39,604 bases of DNA from an uncultured Mycoplasmatota bacterium (GTDB taxonomy: Bacteria; Bacillota_I; Bacilli_A; RF39; UBA660). A program made the translations under genes and the position numbers. Shown piece by piece: positions 16,779 through 24,408 of this stretch (positions are counted from its first letter, which is position 1; each line of letters starts with the position of its first letter). The stretch is from the NCBI GenBank assembly GCA_900553855.1, contig USFG01000011.1, forward strand, positions 1 through 39,604. The letters are read 5' to 3'. Under the pieces are notes generated by a model. That model was not told the DNA's origin. It was given only the letters and a program-made list of their open reading frames with translations, and did not search any database.

Positions 16779-16823
16779 AATTCTAAAATATTAATTTCAT
16801 ACATATATTTAATTGGTGATATC

Positions 16824-17594
16824 ATGAATTTTAAAATAGGTGATTTAGTTACTCGCAACAGTTATAATAATGACATAGTCTTTAAAATAATAAACATCTC
16901 CGATAGTATCGCTTACTTAAAAGGAACTAATATCAGATTATACGCCGACAGTAAATTAGATGATTTAAAAATTTACGATAAACAAGATATTGATGATTTT
17001 GCCGATAGTATCGAAGAAGAACATTTAGATCGTGATTCATTTTTTTATTTACCGGCTAAACTTTTACACCTTGATTCTGATGAAAGTTATATTAATAAAT
17101 GTCTAAATTACTACAAGCGAAATAAATTACAAGCCGTCGGAAAATTAGTATCCGAAGAAGAATTACCCAATAAAATTATTAAATTTTTAAAAGAATACAG
17201 CCCTGATATTGTAATAATTACCGGCCACGATTCCTATTTTTCCAAGAAAAATGATAAAAACAATCTCGATAACTATCGTAACTCTAAATATTTTTGTGAG
17301 GCAGTATCAAAAGCGAGAAACTATGAAAAAAATCATGATAAATTAGTAATTATAGCTGGTGCTTGTCAAAGTAATTATGAGGCTTTAATTAAAAGTGGTG
17401 CCGACTTCGCATCAAGCCCTAAAAGAGTAAATATTCACGCTCTTGATCCTGCTATAATTGCAACCACAATCGCACTAACCGATAAATCTAAACCAATAGA
17501 TTTAATAAGTTTATTAAACAAAACCAAATATGGTTCAAATGGAATGGGAGGCTTAATGGGAAATGGACTTATGTATGTGGGGTATCCAAGATGA
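16824..17594 (+). CDS. yabG: Sporulation-specific protease YabG
   Basis: 256 residues (Bacillus YabG is about 290). YabG (peptidase family U57) trims spore coat proteins during sporulation. It is recognised from the N-terminal GDLVTRNSYNNDIVFKI, the LYADSKLDDL stretch, DIVIITGHD, the LDNYRNSKYFCEAV stretch, and IAGACQSNYEALIKSGADFA. The start codon is preceded by GGTGAT at 16815-16820. Its stop TGA overlaps the ATG of veg, as expected for a coupled pair, and the yabG-veg order matches Bacillus. Its presence argues for spore formation or recent loss of it. Confidence 0.93.
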   Translation: MNFKIGDLVTRNSYNNDIVFKIINISDSIAYLKGTNIRLYADSKLDDLKIYDKQDIDDFADSIEEEHLDRDSFFYLPAKLLHLDSDESYINKCLNYYKRNKLQAVGKLVSEEELPNKIIKFLKEYSPDIVIITGHDSYFSKKNDKNNLDNYRNSKYFCEAVSKARNYEKNHDKLVIIAGACQSNYEALIKSGADFASSPKRVNIHALDPAIIATTIALTDKSKPIDLISLLNKTKYGSNGMGGLMGNGLMYVGYPR

Positions 17595-17800
17595 TTGATG
17601 CAATAAAAAATGACATTAAAAATCATTTAAACAGAGAAGTAAAAGTAGTGTCAAAAGAAAATCGTAACAAGACAGATGTCTTCTATGGTTATGTATCGGA
17701 AATTTATTCACACGTTTTCTTAGTAAGTAATGGTAGTAGTAAAAAAAGTTATTCATATTCTGATATTCTAAGTAAAGATATTCAAATCACTTTTATGTAA
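17591..17800 (+). CDS. veg: Veg protein
   Basis: 69 residues (Bacillus Veg is 86). The core matches: IKNHLNREVKVVSKENRNK, then a strand, then SYSYSDILSKDIQITF, the usual C-terminal wording. Veg is a small beta-rich protein linked to biofilm gene control in Bacillus subtilis. It starts inside the yabG stop (ATGA) and is followed by a T-rich stretch. Confidence 0.9.
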   Translation: MIDAIKNDIKNHLNREVKVVSKENRNKTDVFYGYVSEIYSHVFLVSNGSSKKSYSYSDILSKDIQITFM

Positions 17801-17842
17801 AATCTATTGCTTTTTTTTAAATCATAGCATAAAATTAAATTA

Positions 17843-17870
17843 AAGATTGAAGACAATCTTGAAAGGAGTG
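17843..17870 (+). promoter_or_regulatory. Hairpin plus Shine-Dalgarno before spoVG
   Basis: AAGATTG-AAGA-CAATCTT (17843-17860) is a perfect 7-base stem with a GNRA-like four-base loop. It ends two bases before AAGGAGTG (17863-17870), which sits six bases before ATG 17877. The stem may protect the messenger or tune access to the ribosome site. Confidence 0.55.
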
Positions 17871-17876
17871 AATGTT

Positions 17877-18134
17877 ATGAAGATTACATCTGTAAACGTT
17901 CGTAAAATTGAAAAAGACGGTTCTCGTATGAAAGGTATAGCATCTGTACTATTAGATGATGCATTCGCTGTACATGATATTAGAATCATAGAAGGAGATA
18001 ATGGTTTATTTATTGCTATGCCTAGTAGAAAAACTAGCACTGGCGGTTACAAAGATATTGCTCATCCAATTAATCCTGAAGTACGTAAACAATTTGAAGA
18101 CGCTATTTTAGAAGCATATAAAACAGCTGAATAA
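17877..18134 (+). CDS. spoVG: Septation/sporulation regulator SpoVG
   Basis: 85 residues. MKITSVNVRKIEKDGSRMKG, ASVLLDDAFAVHDIRIIEG, NGLFIAMPSRKT and DIAHPINPEVRKQFE are diagnostic for SpoVG, a small nucleic-acid-binding regulator. The start is ATG 17877. An earlier in-frame ATG (17847) lies inside the hairpin stem and before the ribosome site, so it is rejected. Lies between veg and yabP as a compressed version of the Bacillus order. Confidence 0.97.
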   Translation: MKITSVNVRKIEKDGSRMKGIASVLLDDAFAVHDIRIIEGDNGLFIAMPSRKTSTGGYKDIAHPINPEVRKQFEDAILEAYKTAE

Positions 18135-18159
18135 ATTCACTTCCATAGTGAATTTTTTT
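18134..18159 (+). terminator. spoVG terminator
   Basis: AATTCACT and AGTGAATT around TCCAT, followed by Ts, directly at the stop codon. Confidence 0.88.
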
Positions 18160-18195
18160 CATATTCTCATCATATATTTAAACTGGAGGATATCT

Positions 18196-18477
18196 ATGGA
18201 AAAAATGATTGAAGTACCAAACATGTCTCATATAATAAAACTTAATGAAAGAAAAAACATAATTATAAGTGGTATCAAAAAAATCAATAATTTTGATGAT
18301 AAAGAATTTAGTTTAGATTCAATAATGGGTGGAATTATCATTAAAGGAGAAAATCTTGAAATGATAAAACTAGACACAGTTGAAGGTAACGTATCTATTA
18401 AAGGAAAAATAAATAGTTTCTACTATACCGATAATGCCTCTAAAGAAAATAGTCTATTAATGAAGTTATTTAAATGA
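18196..18477 (+). CDS. yabP: Sporulation protein YabP
   Basis: 93 residues. HIIKLNERKNIIISGIKKINNFDD, EFSLDSIMGGIIIKGENLEM and VEGNVSIKGKINSFYY follow the YabP pattern (HxLxLxxRxxlxitGVxxVxsFdd). The protein acts in the spore coat/cortex stage of sporulation in Bacillus. The start is ATG 18196 with GGAGG six bases upstream. An earlier in-frame ATG at 18148 overlaps the spoVG terminator and is rejected. Its TGA overlaps the start of yabQ. Confidence 0.9.
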   Translation: MEKMIEVPNMSHIIKLNERKNIIISGIKKINNFDDKEFSLDSIMGGIIIKGENLEMIKLDTVEGNVSIKGKINSFYYTDNASKENSLLMKLFK

Positions 18478-18722
18478 TCCAATTTATATTAATAATTATA
18501 TCTATAATTTATGGCTTTATTTATGGAATAATAACCTCTTTATTAAAAAAGAATCTTATATTATTTAGTCTATTTTCTATTTTAGCAACTTTTTTATATG
18601 TATTCATTTTATATAAATTATATAATGGTAATATTTCTTTACTGTTAAAAATATCATTAGGAATCGGCTTTATATTATGTAAAGTTTTAGAAAAAACTGT
18701 CAAATTTAAAAAACATAAGTAA
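18474..18722 (+). CDS. yabQ: Spore cortex protein YabQ
   Basis: 82 residues, almost all hydrophobic with three membrane segments (about 2-24, 30-46, 52-70) and a basic tail. Sequence alone gives little, but YabQ is a short multi-span protein that follows yabP and precedes divIC in Bacillus, and here the same order and an ATGA overlap with yabP hold. YabQ is needed for cortex formation. Confidence 0.82.
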   Translation: MIQFILIIISIIYGFIYGIITSLLKKNLILFSLFSILATFLYVFILYKLYNGNISLLLKISLGIGFILCKVLEKTVKFKKHK

Positions 18723-18771
18723 CAAACCTTAAAATTTTTGTTATAATAAACACTGAATAGAAAGGTATATT

Positions 18772-19062
18772 ATGGCAAAGAGAACAAAAAAAGATAAAAG
18801 ACGTATTTTATTAGGAACTCTAGTTATTTTAATAATGATTTGTTATTTAAGTTTTTTTGTTTATAGATATTGGAATCAAATATTGGCTAACAACAACGAA
18901 AAAAAGATTTTAGAAGCTAAATATGAATCTTTATTAAAAGAAGAAGATGAACTAAACAATGAAATAACTAAAATGCAAGATTCTGAATATGCTGCCAAAT
19001 ATGCTAGAGAAAAATATGGATATTCAAAGGATAATGAAGTGATAATCAAGTTCGACGATTGA
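18772..19062 (+). CDS. divIC: FtsB/DivIC-type septum formation protein
   Basis: 96 residues. A short basic cytosolic head (KRTKKDKRR), a single membrane segment (about 11-31), a coiled coil (about 40-66, EKKILEAKYESLLKEEDEL), and AAKYAREKYGYSKDNE, the closing motif of DivIC/FtsB proteins. It works with FtsL and DivIB in the division machinery. Position after yabQ matches divIC of Bacillus. A TTGTTATAAT lies upstream with suitable distance. Confidence 0.88.
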   Translation: MAKRTKKDKRRILLGTLVILIMICYLSFFVYRYWNQILANNNEKKILEAKYESLLKEEDELNNEITKMQDSEYAAKYAREKYGYSKDNEVIIKFDD

Positions 19063-19087
19063 TATTTTTCTTTAAATATGCTAATAT
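19059..19087 (+). promoter_or_regulatory. tmRNA promoter
   Basis: TTGATA (19059-19064), a 17-base spacer and TAATAT (19082-19087), with TG one base upstream. The -35 box overlaps the divIC stop. The start would be about at the mature 5' end. Confidence 0.7.
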
Positions 19088-19095
19088 TTTAGCAC

Positions 19096-19449
19096 GGGGT
19101 CGTTTATGGTTTCGACAGGGTATAGTTTTGTATTATATGCAGTGGTGGTTAAACCTAAATAACAAACAGTTAAAATAACTGACAATACAAATTATAATAC
19201 TGCTTTAGCATTTGCCTAATTAAAGGCTCGCAAGCACTGGCCTAGAACTAAATCTACAGAGTTTTAACGCTGGTTCATAATAGTAGATTATATTTAATAG
19301 ATTGCTTAGTTTATTAAACGAATCCTATAAGCTTAGTTAATGATATTTTGATGATTTCTTACCATTAATGAAACAACAAATCGTCTAAACTTGTAGATTA
19401 TAATATGAAAGTATCTTGGACAAGGGTTCAACTCCCTTCGACTCCACCA
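19096..19449 (+). ncRNA. ssrA: tmRNA
   Basis: 354 bases. The 5' GGGGTCG pairs with the 3' CGACTCC as a seven-base acceptor stem, and the 3' end encodes CCA. GGTTCAACTCC gives the T arm. The tag begins after ATAACT at GAC 19181 and ends at TAA 19217-19219. With the charged alanine it reads (A)DNTNYNTALAFA. It rescues stalled ribosomes with SmpB, which is not in this window. The tag ends in ALAFA rather than the more usual ALAA. Confidence 0.97.
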
Positions 19450-19489
19450 TTGACGAATCTGTTCGAACTATTCGAACTTTAAATATATG

Positions 19490-19516
19490 AATCAATCAGA
19501 AATGATTGATTTTTTC
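19490..19516 (+). terminator. tmRNA terminator
   Basis: AATCAATCA-GAAA-TGATTGATT, then Ts. Confidence 0.9.
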
Positions 19517-19610
19517 GTTTTTTGAAAAAATCATAGAAAGGATTTGGCTATGGTAAATATTATTAAAGAAGAAACGTAAAGGAAGAAATAATGATAAGCA
19601 TGTTAGTGAA

Positions 19611-20249
19611 ATGGAAAATTATGCAGAAATGCAAGAAGCAATAGAAAGACATCAAATGAATCTTGATAAAGCAAATGAAAGTTCAAAAGATTTAGATAAG
19701 AATACAAATGAAATAAAAGATATAGTTAATGATTTAAAGAATGTTCCTTTATCAAAAAATAATAATATTTTAAAACAAGAAGATAAATATAAATTAGTAG
19801 AGTATATAGATAAAGTTAATAAAACAAATAATGATTATAAAACAATTCAAGATTTATCAGTATCATTAAAAGATATATCTACTAAACTATCAGAAAGTAA
19901 AGAAACAATAAAAATATTACAAAAATCAAATGATGCTTTAGAATTAAGAAATACAAAACTAAAATAAGAAAATAATAAATTACAAAGTAGAAACTCAAGT
20001 TTAGAAAATGAATTAAATAATTTAAAAGAATTATATGAAATATCCAAGAATAAACTAGAATGACTATATCATTTCTTTGTTGATAAATTGTGGGGAAATA
20101 AGAAAAAACGAGAAAAATATTATGGAGTTGCTTATGAATTATATGGCAAAAGTATTTTAAATGATAAAAAAATGAGAGGTATATTAGATACTAAAGAAAG
20201 ATCTACTGAAATAGATAATGAATCTAAATCAAGAGATGATGATATGTAA
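19611..20249 (+). pseudogene. Broken 3' part of a Mob/Pre-type relaxase
   Basis: The reading frame runs from before 19611 (GRNNDKHVSEMENYAEM) to TAA 20247, interrupted by TAA 19965 and TGA 20061. Across the breaks it keeps sense: EMQEAIERHQ, PLSKNNNILKQEDKYKLVEY, IQDLSVSLKDI, coiled coil, then NSSLENELNNLKELYE, a VDKLWG stretch and YGVAYELYG, with an acidic end SRDDDM. From memory this order fits the C-terminal half of plasmid recombination/mobilisation (MobV) proteins. The catalytic N-terminal domain is not here. A 118-residue piece from 19611 to 19967 is open but should not be taken as a functional gene. It marks a dead mobile element behind ssrA. Confidence 0.68.
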
Positions 20250-20296
20250 TTATAATGTAAATTTATTGAAAAAAATTATAAGATATAAGAAATTTA

Positions 20297-20305
20297 TGCT
20301 ATAAT
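20297..20305 (+). promoter_or_regulatory. Extended -10 promoter
   Basis: TGC-TATAAT, 22 bases before ATG 20327. The -35 is not convincing. Confidence 0.5.
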
Positions 20306-20326
20306 TATACTATAAGGAGGTTACAT

Positions 20327-20752
20327 ATGGAAAATGAATCAAAAGATTATGAAAAATTAATAGCAGCTCAAAATGAATCTGCTAGAAGATTAAAAATTAA
20401 AGAGATTAACCGAAATTTATCAGAAGAACATAAGAAAAGAAGTATGTTTGCAATAGCTTCTGGTGTTTGTTTTGCTGGGATAATGGTTGCAACGCATTTT
20501 TCTGGAGTTGATGTAAATCAAGCAATACAAACTGAAATACAAGCTTTAAGTTCATTTGATGCATTAAAAGAATATCTTGGAACTTTTACACCTGCTATGT
20601 GGGGTACTATGATTGCAACTGCTGGAAGTATATCTAAATATATAAAACATAATAAGGCTTATAAAAAAGCAGATAATGAATTTTATGATATGATGAATAC
20701 ACAACCTGAAGATTATCAAGATATTGTTGAACATCAAGCAAAATCAAGATAG
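20327..20752 (+). CDS. Unknown two-span membrane protein
   Basis: 141 residues. A charged helical head (about 1-37, SARRLKIKEINRNLSEEHKK) is followed by a membrane segment (about 38-57), an extracytoplasmic loop and a second segment (about 88-106). The tail again is charged. AAGGAGG is seven bases before the ATG, an ideal ribosome site. It lies between the relaxase remnant and another small gene and is probably cargo of the same element. No family recognised. Confidence 0.7.
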   Translation: MENESKDYEKLIAAQNESARRLKIKEINRNLSEEHKKRSMFAIASGVCFAGIMVATHFSGVDVNQAIQTEIQALSSFDALKEYLGTFTPAMWGTMIATAGSISKYIKHNKAYKKADNEFYDMMNTQPEDYQDIVEHQAKSR

Positions 20753-20762
20753 GAGGAAAATA

Positions 20763-20987
20763 ATGTTTGAAATTGGAAATATCCTAACTCTTGCTGATGA
20801 TAATGAATACAGTGTTGTTGATCAATTTAATGATAGTGGAATTAATTATGTTTATCTTGTAGATATTAATAATACTGCAAATATCATTTATGGAAAATTA
20901 GAAAATGATGAAATTGTTGAAATATCTGATGCAGAAGAATTAGAAAAAGTTATAAAATTAGTTTATGAGCATACTCATAAAAATTAA
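20763..20987 (+). CDS. Unknown small acidic protein
   Basis: 74 residues (MFEIGNILTLADDNEYSVV and on), acidic, strand-rich, resembling small DUF1292-type proteins only in general look. The start is ATG 20763 with AGGAGG eight bases upstream. A longer frame from 20724 would overlap the previous gene and has no site. It forms a likely two-gene unit with the preceding membrane protein and ends in a terminator. Confidence 0.68.
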   Translation: MFEIGNILTLADDNEYSVVDQFNDSGINYVYLVDINNTANIIYGKLENDEIVEISDAEELEKVIKLVYEHTHKN

Positions 20988-20994
20988 AAAATTA

Positions 20995-21017
20995 GGGAGA
21001 AAATACTTCCTTTTTTT
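20995..21017 (+). terminator. Terminator after small acidic gene
   Basis: GGGAG-AAAATA-CTTCC (one G-U) then seven Ts. Confidence 0.6.
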
Positions 21018-21065
21018 AAATTAATATATACTTAAATTAGTGATTGATTCATATGAATCGTTATT

Positions 21066-21103
21066 GCCGAAAAAAGTTGTTGAACTCTACGTCATCGGCA
21101 CCA
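21066..21103 (+). pseudogene. Shrunken tRNA (Leu-like) relic
   Basis: GCCGA (21066-21070) pairs with TCGGC (21095-21099), followed by A and CCA. Leu tRNAs usually begin GCCGA and end TCGGCACCA. TTGAACTC resembles a T loop, but the D and anticodon arms are missing, so the molecule is 38 bases. It could be an old integration scar or just a hairpin. Confidence 0.35.
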
Positions 21104-21145
21104 AATATTGATTAAATTGAACTTAAATAGTTTATTTTTATTTAA

Positions 21146-21180
21146 AAAAGACTGTGAAATTTTGTTTTTAACAGTCTTTC
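21146..21180 (-). terminator. Terminator, mainly for the leftward gene
   Basis: AAAGACTGT (21147-21155) and ACAGTCTTT (21171-21179) form a 9-base stem with Ts on both sides, the longer run serving the minus strand. The stem includes the last codons of the leftward gene. Confidence 0.75.
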
Positions 21181-21638
21181 TTTAGTTCTAATTTTTTATT
21201 AGTTTGCCCAAAATTTAATTGATGAAGTATTTCTAGTTCTTTTTGACTAAATATATTTTCATCAATTTGTTCTAATGAATGTATTCCATAATTTTCTGCT
21301 TTTTTTAATACAATTTCACTAAAATCTAACTGAGATAAATATTCAATTAACTTTTTACTTGAATTTAGTAACATTTTAAGCGGATAAAACCTTTCACCAT
21401 TATAACTAGCCATAGTTTCTAAATTATTGCCATCTTTAAATCTAAAAACAATTCCATCATAATCAATATATTTATTAAATATTTGATTTGTTTCAGAATC
21501 ACTGAATTCAAATAATTGCATTTTTCGATTATCAATCGCCAACTTACCTAACGTATAAGTAAACAATGCTACATCAACTTTATCAAACCCTACATTGAAT
21601 AATGAACTTACTAATATTTCAGTATTTATTTTTTCCAT
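21168..21638 (-). CDS. Unknown soluble protein
   Basis: 156 residues, no signal or membrane segment. It begins MEKINTEILVSSLFNVGFDKVDVALF and has strand-rich blocks (FKDGNNLETMASYNGERFYP), then a helical end. The start is ATG 21638 with AGGTGG five bases upstream. A GTG at 21647 within that site is rejected. It lies downstream of and in the same direction as the LysR gene, about 50 bases apart, so may be read with it. No family recognised. Confidence 0.68.
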   Translation of the reverse strand: MEKINTEILVSSLFNVGFDKVDVALFTYTLGKLAIDNRKMQLFEFSDSETNQIFNKYIDYDGIVFRFKDGNNLETMASYNGERFYPLKMLLNSSKKLIEYLSQLDFSEIVLKKAENYGIHSLEQIDENIFSQKELEILHQLNFGQTNKKLELKKDC

Positions 21639-21687
21639 AATAACCACCTACAATCTTATTGTATCATATAATTTTTAGGTTATGTAT

Positions 21688-22596
21688 TTAAATCAAATTA
21701 TTGTCAATAGATTTATTTATTATTTCAATTAACTTTTTCGTACTAAAACTAGGTATATGATTTTTAGATAAAACATATCCAATATATCTAGAAGGAATTT
21801 TTATATCAGTTTTAATTTCATATAATAATTCACTATCTAATAAATTTTTTGCATATTCTTTAGTAACATAACCAATACCAAATCCAATTTTAGTTAAATC
21901 CACAACTAAAGAATAACTTGTAAGTTCAATACTTGGCTTTAACAAAACATTATTATCCTTCATGAAATCATCCAAAAACTTTCTTGTGTTTGAACCTTTA
22001 GCTTGCAAAATCAAAGGATAATTATTAATCTCTTTCATTGTAATAATTTTATCTTTTAAATCTTTATATTTTTCTCCAACAACAAAACAATCGTTAACAA
22101 TTTTACATTTAGCTATTTTTAAATCACTCTCATAACTATCATTGTTTAAATTTAAAAATAATATATCAATAAGTCCATATTTTAATTTTGAAATTAATTC
22201 ATTAGAAATACCCGTAATAATTTTAATGTCAATACTAGGATATTTTTCATGAAATATTTCTAAATAAGGTAGTAAAAATTCCTTTTCTATAGTAGTACTT
22301 GTTCCAATTTTAATGCATCCTGTTTTTAAATTAATTAAATCAGTAAATTTATTTTCCCCATTATTAATAAATTCTATAGCTTGTTTAATATAATAATAAA
22401 GTTCTTTTCCTTCCTCAGTTAAAACAACGCCTTTTTTAGTTCTTATAAATAAAGAGCCGCCTAACTGATTTTCTAAATTTTTAATTGATTTACTTATAGC
22501 CGGTTGCGAAACATTTAAATGCATACTAGCTTTAGTAATATTTCCATAATTAGCAACTTCATAAAATATTCTATATAATTCAAAATCAATATTCAT
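21688..22596 (-). CDS. LysR-family transcription regulator
   Basis: 302 residues. Residues 1-60 are a LysR winged helix-turn-helix (YEVANYGNITKASMHLNVSQ, PAISKSIKNLENQLGGSLF, TKKGVVLTEEG), followed by a periplasmic-binding-like effector domain (about 90-295). TGGAGG precedes the ATG. It is divergent from the PHP gene across 90 bases, the typical layout when a LysR protein controls its neighbour. The inducer cannot be read. Confidence 0.95.
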   Translation of the reverse strand: MNIDFELYRIFYEVANYGNITKASMHLNVSQPAISKSIKNLENQLGGSLFIRTKKGVVLTEEGKELYYYIKQAIEFINNGENKFTDLINLKTGCIKIGTSTTIEKEFLLPYLEIFHEKYPSIDIKIITGISNELISKLKYGLIDILFLNLNNDSYESDLKIAKCKIVNDCFVVGEKYKDLKDKIITMKEINNYPLILQAKGSNTRKFLDDFMKDNNVLLKPSIELTSYSLVVDLTKIGFGIGYVTKEYAKNLLDSELLYEIKTDIKIPSRYIGYVLSKNHIPSFSTKKLIEIINKSIDNNLI

Positions 22597-22686
22597 AATA
22601 ACCTCCAGTTATCAAAACAATAACAAATATATATTTTTATTATAATAACAAAAATTATATAATACAAGCAGAAGGAGAAAAGTAAA
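22597..22686. promoter_or_regulatory. Divergent LysR/PHP control region
   Basis: Holds a rightward TATAAT (22658-22663) and GAAGGAG before the PHP gene, and TGGAGG for the LysR gene on the other strand. ATAAC/GTTAT half-sites suggest a LysR operator but no single T-N11-A site stands out. Confidence 0.45.
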
Positions 22687-23682
22687 ATGGAAGATAATTA
22701 TTGCACATATGATATATATGAAGATAAAGAAGAACTAATTATAAAAACAATAGATAAATATATAAATGATACAATAATAAATCCTTATTTATCTAAAAAT
22801 AAAATAATTGATATGCATACTCATACATGCTACTCAGACGGAGAATTAAAACCTCATGAATTAATATCTCTAGCACTAGAAAAAGGAATAAGCACCTTAG
22901 CAATAACTGATCATGACACTATAGAAGGAATTAAAAAAATAAATAGAAATGATGATTTAATTGTAAAAACAGGAATCGAAATAATTAATGGAATTGAATT
23001 ATCAGTTAAAGTTCCAAAAGGAAGAATGCATATCCTTGGCTATGGAATTAATTTAGAAGATATAAACTTAAATAAAAAATTATTAGAACTTAAAGATAAT
23101 AGTTTGAATTCAGTTTTATCAATTATAGAAGTATTAAAAAAAGATTATAATATTAGATTTACTTATGATGAAATAAAATCTTTATTTCAGTTTGAACATA
23201 ATTTAGGACGCCCAGATATTGCAAAAATATTAATTAATAAAGGGTATGTATCCTCAGTCAAAGAAGCGTTTAGCAAATATTTAATAGAAGCTCATAACAA
23301 AACAAGAAGTTTTAGCAAAGGAATAAGTTATGAAGAATGTATTGATTTAATTACTAAAAGTGGTGGTATTCCTATCTTGGCTCATCCAAAATCTCTCGAA
23401 TTAACTGAAAAAGAATTATTAATATTATTAAAAAACATGATAAATTGTGGCTTAAAAGGCATTGAAGTTTTTCACTCTAGCCATACACCACTTGAAATTA
23501 AAAAATATATGGAAATCGCTCAAAAATATGATTTATTAGTTAGCGGAGGAAGTGATTACCATGGTTCAACTGTTAAACCAGAAATTGAACTAGGTACCGG
23601 AATAAACAACAATTTAAATATTAAAAAATTATCGCTATTAGATGAATTACACAGAAAAATTAAAAATCAATCAGAAAATTAA
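22687..23682 (+). CDS. PHP-domain phosphoesterase
   Basis: 331 residues. Metal-binding PHP motifs are DMHTHTCYSDG (near 40), AITDHDT (near 75), GIELSV (near 99), RPDIAK, ILAHPK (near 237) and GSDYHG (near 290). The closest kind is the TrpH/YciV group (3',5'-nucleoside bisphosphate phosphatase, 5'-3' RNA trimming). The 40-residue head before the PHP domain is unusual and of unknown role. It is divergent from a LysR gene, which may control it. Confidence 0.9.
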   Translation: MEDNYCTYDIYEDKEELIIKTIDKYINDTIINPYLSKNKIIDMHTHTCYSDGELKPHELISLALEKGISTLAITDHDTIEGIKKINRNDDLIVKTGIEIINGIELSVKVPKGRMHILGYGINLEDINLNKKLLELKDNSLNSVLSIIEVLKKDYNIRFTYDEIKSLFQFEHNLGRPDIAKILINKGYVSSVKEAFSKYLIEAHNKTRSFSKGISYEECIDLITKSGGIPILAHPKSLELTEKELLILLKNMINCGLKGIEVFHSSHTPLEIKKYMEIAQKYDLLVSGGSDYHGSTVKPEIELGTGINNNLNIKKLSLLDELHRKIKNQSEN

Positions 23683-23686
23683 AAAG

Positions 23687-23708
23687 TTATTCCAGTGTAC
23701 TGGAATAA
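23687..23708. repeat. Near-perfect palindrome after PHP gene
   Basis: TTATTCCAG-TGTA-CTGGAATAA, a 9-base stem without a T-run. Could be a terminator or an operator of the next gene. Confidence 0.55.
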
Positions 23709-23817
23709 ATAAATACAATATTTAATATTAAAATCAAAATTTACTACCGATAAAATCATAATAAATGCTTTTCAAATTTGATTTAATATTATAAAATAAC
23801 CCTCAAAGGAGCAAACT

Positions 23818-24357
23818 ATGAAATATATATTCTTAGATTTTGATGGTGTAATTAACAATTGGTACCAAATGGAAGGTGTATCACTAGAAAATGTCAAGAT
23901 ATTAAAGCAAATAATAGACTTAACTAATGCTAGTGTTATAGCAACAACCTCTAACAAATACTCATTTCAACAACGTGGAATTGATTACTACAAATCAATA
24001 TTTTACAAAAATTATGTTATTCCACTAAAAGAACTAGGTATTGAAATATCTGATGTTACACCTTTTATAAACAGTTCAAAAATATTAGAAATTAAAGATT
24101 ACATAGAGAGTCACAAAATTGAAGACTATGTCATCCTAGATGATGAATTAATTGAAGATAGCGAGTTGCAAAAACATCAAGTTTTACCAGATTTATATCT
24201 CGGATTACAACCACATCACGTAGAACCTATAATTAATATACTAAATGGTAATTTAGTTTTTTATCCGCCAAACTATAATTTAAACGAAACAGCCGAAGAA
24301 CAGGCAATTAGAATAAATGACTATCACAACAAATATACAAAAAATACCCATAAATAA
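23818..24357 (+). CDS. HAD domain protein of the RNA-repair (SAK) type
   Basis: 179 residues. FLDFDGVINNW is HAD motif I with the nucleophile Asp and acid Asp. ATTSNKYS fills motif II and VILDDEL is motif IV. From memory, such short HAD proteins belong to the 'HAD domain in Swiss Army Knife RNA repair proteins' group, usually found within larger RNA repair enzymes. Here it stands alone. AAAGGAG precedes the ATG. Substrate unknown. Confidence 0.82.
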   Translation: MKYIFLDFDGVINNWYQMEGVSLENVKILKQIIDLTNASVIATTSNKYSFQQRGIDYYKSIFYKNYVIPLKELGIEISDVTPFINSSKILEIKDYIESHKIEDYVILDDELIEDSELQKHQVLPDLYLGLQPHHVEPIINILNGNLVFYPPNYNLNETAEEQAIRINDYHNKYTKNTHK

Positions 24358-24408
24358 TTGATTATTACGAAAAAAACAAGTAAAATAAAAATTAGGGAGG
24401 AATAGAAA

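Noticed and set aside
19611..20249. TGA read as Trp (mollicute code), which would remove one of the two stops in the relaxase remnant.
   Set aside because: TGA ends yabG, yabP and the ABC ATPase gene at expected lengths, twice inside ATGA overlaps, Trp is TGG throughout, and a TAA also interrupts the remnant.
21066..21103. att duplication of the ssrA 3' end.
   Set aside because: Only TT(C/G)AACTC and ACCA are shared; the bases between differ, so this is not a direct attL/attR pair.
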